A model generated the notes under the pieces. The model saw only the letters and a program-made list of their open reading frames with translations. It was not told the DNA's origin and searched no databases. From the NCBI GenBank assembly GCA_018260375.1, contig JAGLBF010000104.1, forward strand, positions 1 through 8,575: a stretch of 8,575 nucleotides of DNA, in the 5' to 3' direction. Both the position numbers and the translations under genes were made by a program. This DNA comes from Deinococcus sp. (GTDB lineage: Bacteria; Deinococcota; Deinococci; Deinococcales; Deinococcaceae). Each line of letters starts with the position of its first letter. The stretch's first letter is position 1. Of this stretch, positions 5,695-8,575 are shown piece after piece.

Positions 5695-6255
5695 ATGCAA
5701 ATAAGTGATGTTCAGAGACGACTTCAAAGCCCCTTCCCTGCACATACGGTAAGTTGGAAGCCGGTGGCCTTTAACAAAGACCGCACCCGTGCTCTGGTGT
5801 TGCCGCACCTGGATGCACGCGCCGTGATGGACAGGCTCGACGCCATCTGCCCCGACCACTGGAGCTTTACGCTAGAGGTGATATCGCCCAGCGCCGTAAA
5901 GGGCCGCCTGACCGTGATGGGCGTGACCCGTGAAGACATCGGCGAAGGCGACACCCTCAAGGGAGCCAGCAGTGACGCCCTTAAGCGCGCAGCGGTGCAT
6001 TTTGGTATCGGGCGCTACCTGTATGACCTGCCCAAAACCTGGAGCGACTGGGACGACCAGCACAAAGTCCCCAAGCACCTGCCTGATCTGCCCGAGTGGG
6101 CCAGACCTGAACATGAGCGCTCAGCGGGCGGCGCACACCTGCTGCAAGCGGTAGAGCAACTGAAATACGATCTACCTAGCGATGTTCACCTGCAGCGCGA
6201 AGTGTACAAGCACCTCAAAGCGGCCCTAGACAGTCTTTCCCCCCACGCTGCTTAA
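5695..6255 (+). CDS. ddrA: DNA damage response protein DdrA, Rad52/Rad22-like single-strand end-binding protein
   Basis: This 186-aa protein closely resembles DdrA of Deinococcus, which binds 3' single-stranded DNA ends and protects them from nucleases after radiation or desiccation. Matching stretches include SDVQRRLQSPFPAHTVSWKP (4-23), RLDAICPDHWSF (47-58), KGRLTVMGVTREDIGE (69-84) and the Rad52-like core ASSDALKRAAVHFGIGRYLY (91-110), then LPEWARPEHER (132-142) and LQREVYKHLKAAL (166-178). It is somewhat shorter than the roughly 208-aa D. radiodurans protein, the difference lying mostly at the C-terminus. The start is ATG 5695 (MQISDVQ), which fits known DdrA N-termini. An in-frame ATG at 5677 is part of the region immediately around the -10 box and would lie upstream of the transcript start. 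It converges on trpA with 45 bases between, and I see no clear terminator there. Confidence 0.93.
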   Translation: MQISDVQRRLQSPFPAHTVSWKPVAFNKDRTRALVLPHLDARAVMDRLDAICPDHWSFTLEVISPSAVKGRLTVMGVTREDIGEGDTLKGASSDALKRAAVHFGIGRYLYDLPKTWSDWDDQHKVPKHLPDLPEWARPEHERSAGGAHLLQAVEQLKYDLPSDVHLQREVYKHLKAALDSLSPHAA

Positions 6256-6300
6256 CAAGTCTGCCGCTTCACAAGGCCAACGTTCTCCATTCGCCAGCAC

Positions 6301-7086
6301 CTACCTTTTTTGGCATCCAGCGAGAATATCCCTGCTCAGCGCCTGCAAGTCTTCACCATGTTTGACGGCGCTCACAAAGGCGCTGCCCACTATCACGCCG
6401 TCCGCGTCTGCGTCTTGGGCAACTATGCGGGCGGTGGCGGCATCTTTTACGCCAAAGCCCACCGCTACGGGCTTGTCAGTGTACTGGCGGGCCAGGCGCA
6501 GTAGGTCAGGTACTTCGCCTAGGGCGCTGCCTTCACGCGCGCCTGTGACCCCGGTAACGCTCACCGCGTACACAAAAGCCGTACACGCCGCCGTGACAAT
6601 CTGTACGCGCTGGGGGGTGCTGGTGGGCGCGATTAAAAAGGTGAGGCCTAGCCCCGCCTGAGCCGCTAGGCCCGCAATTTCTATGTCTTCGTCGGGCGGC
6701 AAGTCAGGCAAAATCAGGCCGTCTACGCCGGCATCAACCGCCATCGCCATAAACTGGGCGGGGCCGGTGGCGTAGACAGGATTGATATAGGTCATCAGCA
6801 TAATCGGCTTGTCGGTGAGGGCCCGCACCTGCTTGATCAGCGCAAAAGTGGTGCTGGTGCTGGTACCCGCTGCCAGTGCTTGCTCGCTGGCCTGCTGAAT
6901 GGTGGGGCCGTCGCCCAGCGGGTCAGAATACGGCAGACCGATTTCCAGGAGGTCGGCCTGGGGGGCGAGTTGGCGCATCACCTCAATAAAGGCGGCGGGG
7001 TCCGGGTAGCCAGCGGTCATAAAGGGCATAAAGGCGGCGCGGCCCTCGGCCTTGGCGCGGTCAAACGCAGCTTGAATGCGGCTCAT
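6301..7086 (-). CDS. trpA: Tryptophan synthase alpha subunit
   Basis: This 261-aa TIM-barrel subunit cleaves indole-3-glycerol phosphate to indole and glyceraldehyde-3-phosphate, passing indole through a tunnel to the beta subunit. The catalytic pair is E48 and D59 in LLEIGLPYSDPLGDGP, equivalent to Glu49 and Asp60 of the E. coli enzyme. FMTAGYPDP (22-30), LPDLPPDE (126-133) and the phosphate-binding stretches GFGVKD (210-215) and VIVGSAFV (231-238) are present. The loop-6-like segment SVTGVTGARE (176-185) is intact. Its ATG overlaps the trpB stop codon in the four-base ATGA arrangement, so the two subunits are translationally coupled, which suits their equal stoichiometry in the alpha2-beta2 complex. 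Confidence 0.97.
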   Translation of the reverse strand: MSRIQAAFDRAKAEGRAAFMPFMTAGYPDPAAFIEVMRQLAPQADLLEIGLPYSDPLGDGPTIQQASEQALAAGTSTSTTFALIKQVRALTDKPIMLMTYINPVYATGPAQFMAMAVDAGVDGLILPDLPPDEDIEIAGLAAQAGLGLTFLIAPTSTPQRVQIVTAACTAFVYAVSVTGVTGAREGSALGEVPDLLRLARQYTDKPVAVGFGVKDAATARIVAQDADADGVIVGSAFVSAVKHGEDLQALSRDILAGCQKR

Positions 7087-8324
7087 GCGCGCACCTGCTG
7101 CTGGGTATCGTCCATTTTTTTCAGGAGTTCAAGCACTTCGGCCACGTCTTTGTCGCCGCGCCCCGACAAGCAGACCAAAACCACCTGGTCGGGGGTCATC
7201 TCACGGGCCATGCGGACTGCCTGATACACGGCGTGCGAGCTTTCTAGCGCGGGAATAATGCCCTCGGTGCGCGAAAGGAGTTGTAGGGCCTCAAGCGCCT
7301 GCGCGTCGGTCACAGGGACATATTCAGCGAGGTGATTGTCGCTGTAATAGCAGTGCTCAGGGCCGATACCCGGGTAATCAAGCCCCGCACTGATAGAGTG
7401 AGCAGGCAAAATTTGGCCCTCGTCGTCGTGCAGCAGATACATCATAGAGCCGTGCAGCACGCCAATTTTGCCGTGGGCGACGCTGGCGGCGTGGTGACCT
7501 GTGTCGACGCCCTGGCCGGCCGCCTCAGTGCCAATCAGTCTGGGGCGCTCTTCTGCGGGCAGGTACGCAAAGGGCGCAAAGATACCCGCCGCGTTGCTGC
7601 CGCCGCCCACGCAGGCCACCACCACGTCAGGAATGCTGCGGCCCACCGCCTGTTGCAACTGCCATTTGCTCTCTTCCCCGATGACACTCTGAAAGTCGCG
7701 CACCATCGCGGGGTAAGGATGCGGCCCCACCACGCTGCCCAGAATGTAAAAGGTGTCGCGCACATTGGTGACCCAGTCGCGGATGGCCTCGTTGGTCGCG
7801 TCCTTGAGGGTGGCGGTGCCGCTGCTCACTCCGCGCACCTCGGCACCCAGCAGCTGCATGCGAAAAACATTCAGTGCCTGCCTGCGAATGTCTTCTTCGC
7901 CCATGTACACCACACAGTCTAGGCCCAGCAGGGCGCAGGCGGTGGCGCTCGCCACCCCGTGTTGCCCCGCGCCCGTTTCGGCAACGATGCGCTGCTTGCC
8001 CATGCGCTTAGCGAGCAGCGCCTGACCCAGCACGTTGTTAATTTTGTGTGCGCCCGTGTGGTTGAGGTCTTCACGCTTGAGGTAAATCTGCGCCCCGCCC
8101 GCGTGCTTGGTCAGGTTTTTGGCGTGGTACAGCAAGCTGGGACGGCCCGCATAGTTCAGAAGCAGTTGCTCAAATTCGCTGAGGAACGCAGGATCTTGCC
8201 GCGCCGCCGCGTACGCGTCACGCAGCGCGTCCAGCGCAGGAATCAGTGTTTCGGGAACATAGCGCCCACCAAAAATACCGTAGCGGCCCCGTGCATCGGG
8301 GAGTGGATAGTTGGGAAGTTGCAT
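7083..8324 (-). CDS. trpB: Tryptophan synthase beta subunit
   Basis: This 413-aa PLP enzyme condenses indole with L-serine to give L-tryptophan. The PLP lysine is K94 in HTGAHKINN, and E116 in AETGAGQHG is the catalytic glutamate. The phosphate cup of PLP is GGGSNA (240-245), and SGRGDKD (387-393) holds the C-terminal PLP contact. The N-terminal GRYGIFGGRYVPETLIPAL (13-31) is typical of the TrpB1 type that pairs with TrpA. Length is slightly above the usual 390-400 because of a short extra tail. It is the first gene of a trpBA pair; no other trp genes lie in the window. The start is taken at 8324, where a perfect 13-bp palindrome sits immediately upstream. Confidence 0.97.
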   Translation of the reverse strand: MQLPNYPLPDARGRYGIFGGRYVPETLIPALDALRDAYAAARQDPAFLSEFEQLLLNYAGRPSLLYHAKNLTKHAGGAQIYLKREDLNHTGAHKINNVLGQALLAKRMGKQRIVAETGAGQHGVASATACALLGLDCVVYMGEEDIRRQALNVFRMQLLGAEVRGVSSGTATLKDATNEAIRDWVTNVRDTFYILGSVVGPHPYPAMVRDFQSVIGEESKWQLQQAVGRSIPDVVVACVGGGSNAAGIFAPFAYLPAEERPRLIGTEAAGQGVDTGHHAASVAHGKIGVLHGSMMYLLHDDEGQILPAHSISAGLDYPGIGPEHCYYSDNHLAEYVPVTDAQALEALQLLSRTEGIIPALESSHAVYQAVRMAREMTPDQVVLVCLSGRGDKDVAEVLELLKKMDDTQQQVRA

Positions 8325-8326
8325 AC

Positions 8327-8339
8327 CTCTAGGCTAGAG
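8327..8339. promoter_or_regulatory. Perfect palindrome at the trpB start
   Basis: CTCTAGGCTAGAG is a 6+1+6 perfect inverted repeat ending two bases before the trpB ATG. Read on the minus strand it contains TAGCCT, which would be a weak leaderless -10 box six bases before the ATG, and AGAGG, which as a Shine-Dalgarno would be too close (one base spacing). It could be an operator or a small hairpin limiting initiation; no -35 is clear. Confidence 0.4.
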
Positions 8340-8340
8340 C

Positions 8341-8520
8341 TGTGCGGCATGATAAAGGTAAAAATTTCTATACAAGTGGTATAACTGTGGATTTAGTCAC
8401 TTTTTCTAAAACCATTTATCTTAGAAAATATTCTTATAGAAATGTTATCGTACAAAAGATACATCCAATTCAGCCCTAATGGAGTGAATATGCAATTGAT
8501 AAATCAAAAGGAACTCTGTT
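8341..8520. other. AT-rich non-coding stretch upstream of trpB
   Basis: The base composition drops sharply compared with the flanking genes. Perfect 8-bp inverted arms TTTTCTAA (8402-8409) and TTAGAAAA (8421-8428) surround an 11-base loop, and TTCT-TAT-AGAA (8431-8441) forms a second small palindrome. Several TATA-like boxes on both strands could serve trpB or a plus-strand gene, but none has a convincing -35. It most likely contains the trpBA promoter and the scar of an older insertion. Confidence 0.4.
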
Positions 8521-8537
8521 ATACGGATTCCGATTGA
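8490..8537 (+). pseudogene. Possible 15-codon remnant or leader ORF cut by repeat copy B
   Basis: GGAG (8481-8484) lies five bases before an ATG that opens a 15-codon frame (MQLINQKELCYTDSD) ending at a TGA within the left arm of repeat copy B. The good spacing of the ribosome site suggests that a real gene start may once have continued to the right and was interrupted by the repeat. The frame is too short to assign to a family, and chance is possible. Confidence 0.2.
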
Positions 8538-8575
8538 TTCGGAAGTACGCCAAATCAATCCGAGCGGATGCGAGT
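8521..8575. repeat. Dispersed repeat, copy B (runs off the window edge)
   Basis: This is the second copy of the element at 4495-4549, in the same orientation and of the same visible length, but with the 13-bp core (8540-8552, CGGAAGTACGCCA) inverted between the same GATTGATT (8532-8539) and AATCAATC (8553-8560) arms. The right flank differs from copy A at three positions. The match is still running at the last base, so the true end lies outside the window. Confidence 0.85.

Noticed and set aside
6256..6300. Terminator between convergent ddrA and trpA
   Set aside because: There is no stem followed by a T tract in either direction in this 45-bp gap; the T run at 6305-6310 (AAAAAA on the trpA coding strand) is inside the trpA coding sequence.
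7332..7922. 196-codon plus-strand frame opposite trpB
   Set aside because: It is a shadow of the trpB codon pattern on the other strand, and every conserved TrpB motif is intact in the real frame.
8435..8451. RDRM-like TTATAGAAATGTTATCG upstream of trpB
   Set aside because: Only the first four bases and a few scattered positions match, and the ends are not inverted repeats.

Overview
The window looks like Deinococcus chromosomal DNA. It carries a gene closely resembling ddrA, a DNA-damage-response gene characteristic of Deinococcus. Two 17-bp palindromic sites (31-47 and 5653-5669) match the radiation/desiccation response motif (RDRM) bound by the repressor DdrO in that genus. At least two genes have a -10 box of the TATACT type six bases before the start codon, the leaderless layout common in Deinococcus. 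The coding sequence is moderately GC-rich and the intergenic patches are AT-rich. The species cannot be named from this stretch.

Layout, plus strand: an RDRM (31-47) lies upstream of a degenerate calcineurin-like metallophosphoesterase (146-886). A lower-glycolysis cluster follows: gap (1025-2020), a strong intergenic hairpin (2036-2077), pgk (2108-3277), a small VOC/glyoxalase-fold gene almost touching pgk (3280-3714), and tpiA (3746-4495). The tpiA stop codon runs into a dispersed repeat (copy A, 4495-4549), followed by an intrinsic terminator (4606-4629). A 340-bp non-coding stretch leads to a leaderless Cof-type HAD phosphatase (4836-5630). Next is ddrA (5695-6255), with an RDRM overlapping its -35 box.

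Minus strand: trpB (8324-7083) and trpA (7086-6301) form a translationally coupled pair that converges on ddrA. Upstream of trpB is an AT-rich non-coding stretch. The window ends in a second copy of the repeat (8521-8575+), whose 13-bp core is inverted relative to copy A.

How the genes work together: gap, tpiA and pgk interconvert dihydroxyacetone phosphate, glyceraldehyde-3-phosphate, 1,3-bisphosphoglycerate and 3-phosphoglycerate. trpBA makes the last step of tryptophan synthesis from indole-glycerol phosphate and releases glyceraldehyde-3-phosphate. ddrA, and possibly the first metallophosphoesterase, would be induced by radiation or desiccation through DdrO. The points most worth following up are the RDRM in front of the metallophosphoesterase with its eroded second metal site, the repeat pair with the flipped core, and the overlapping RDRM/promoter/leaderless start of ddrA.
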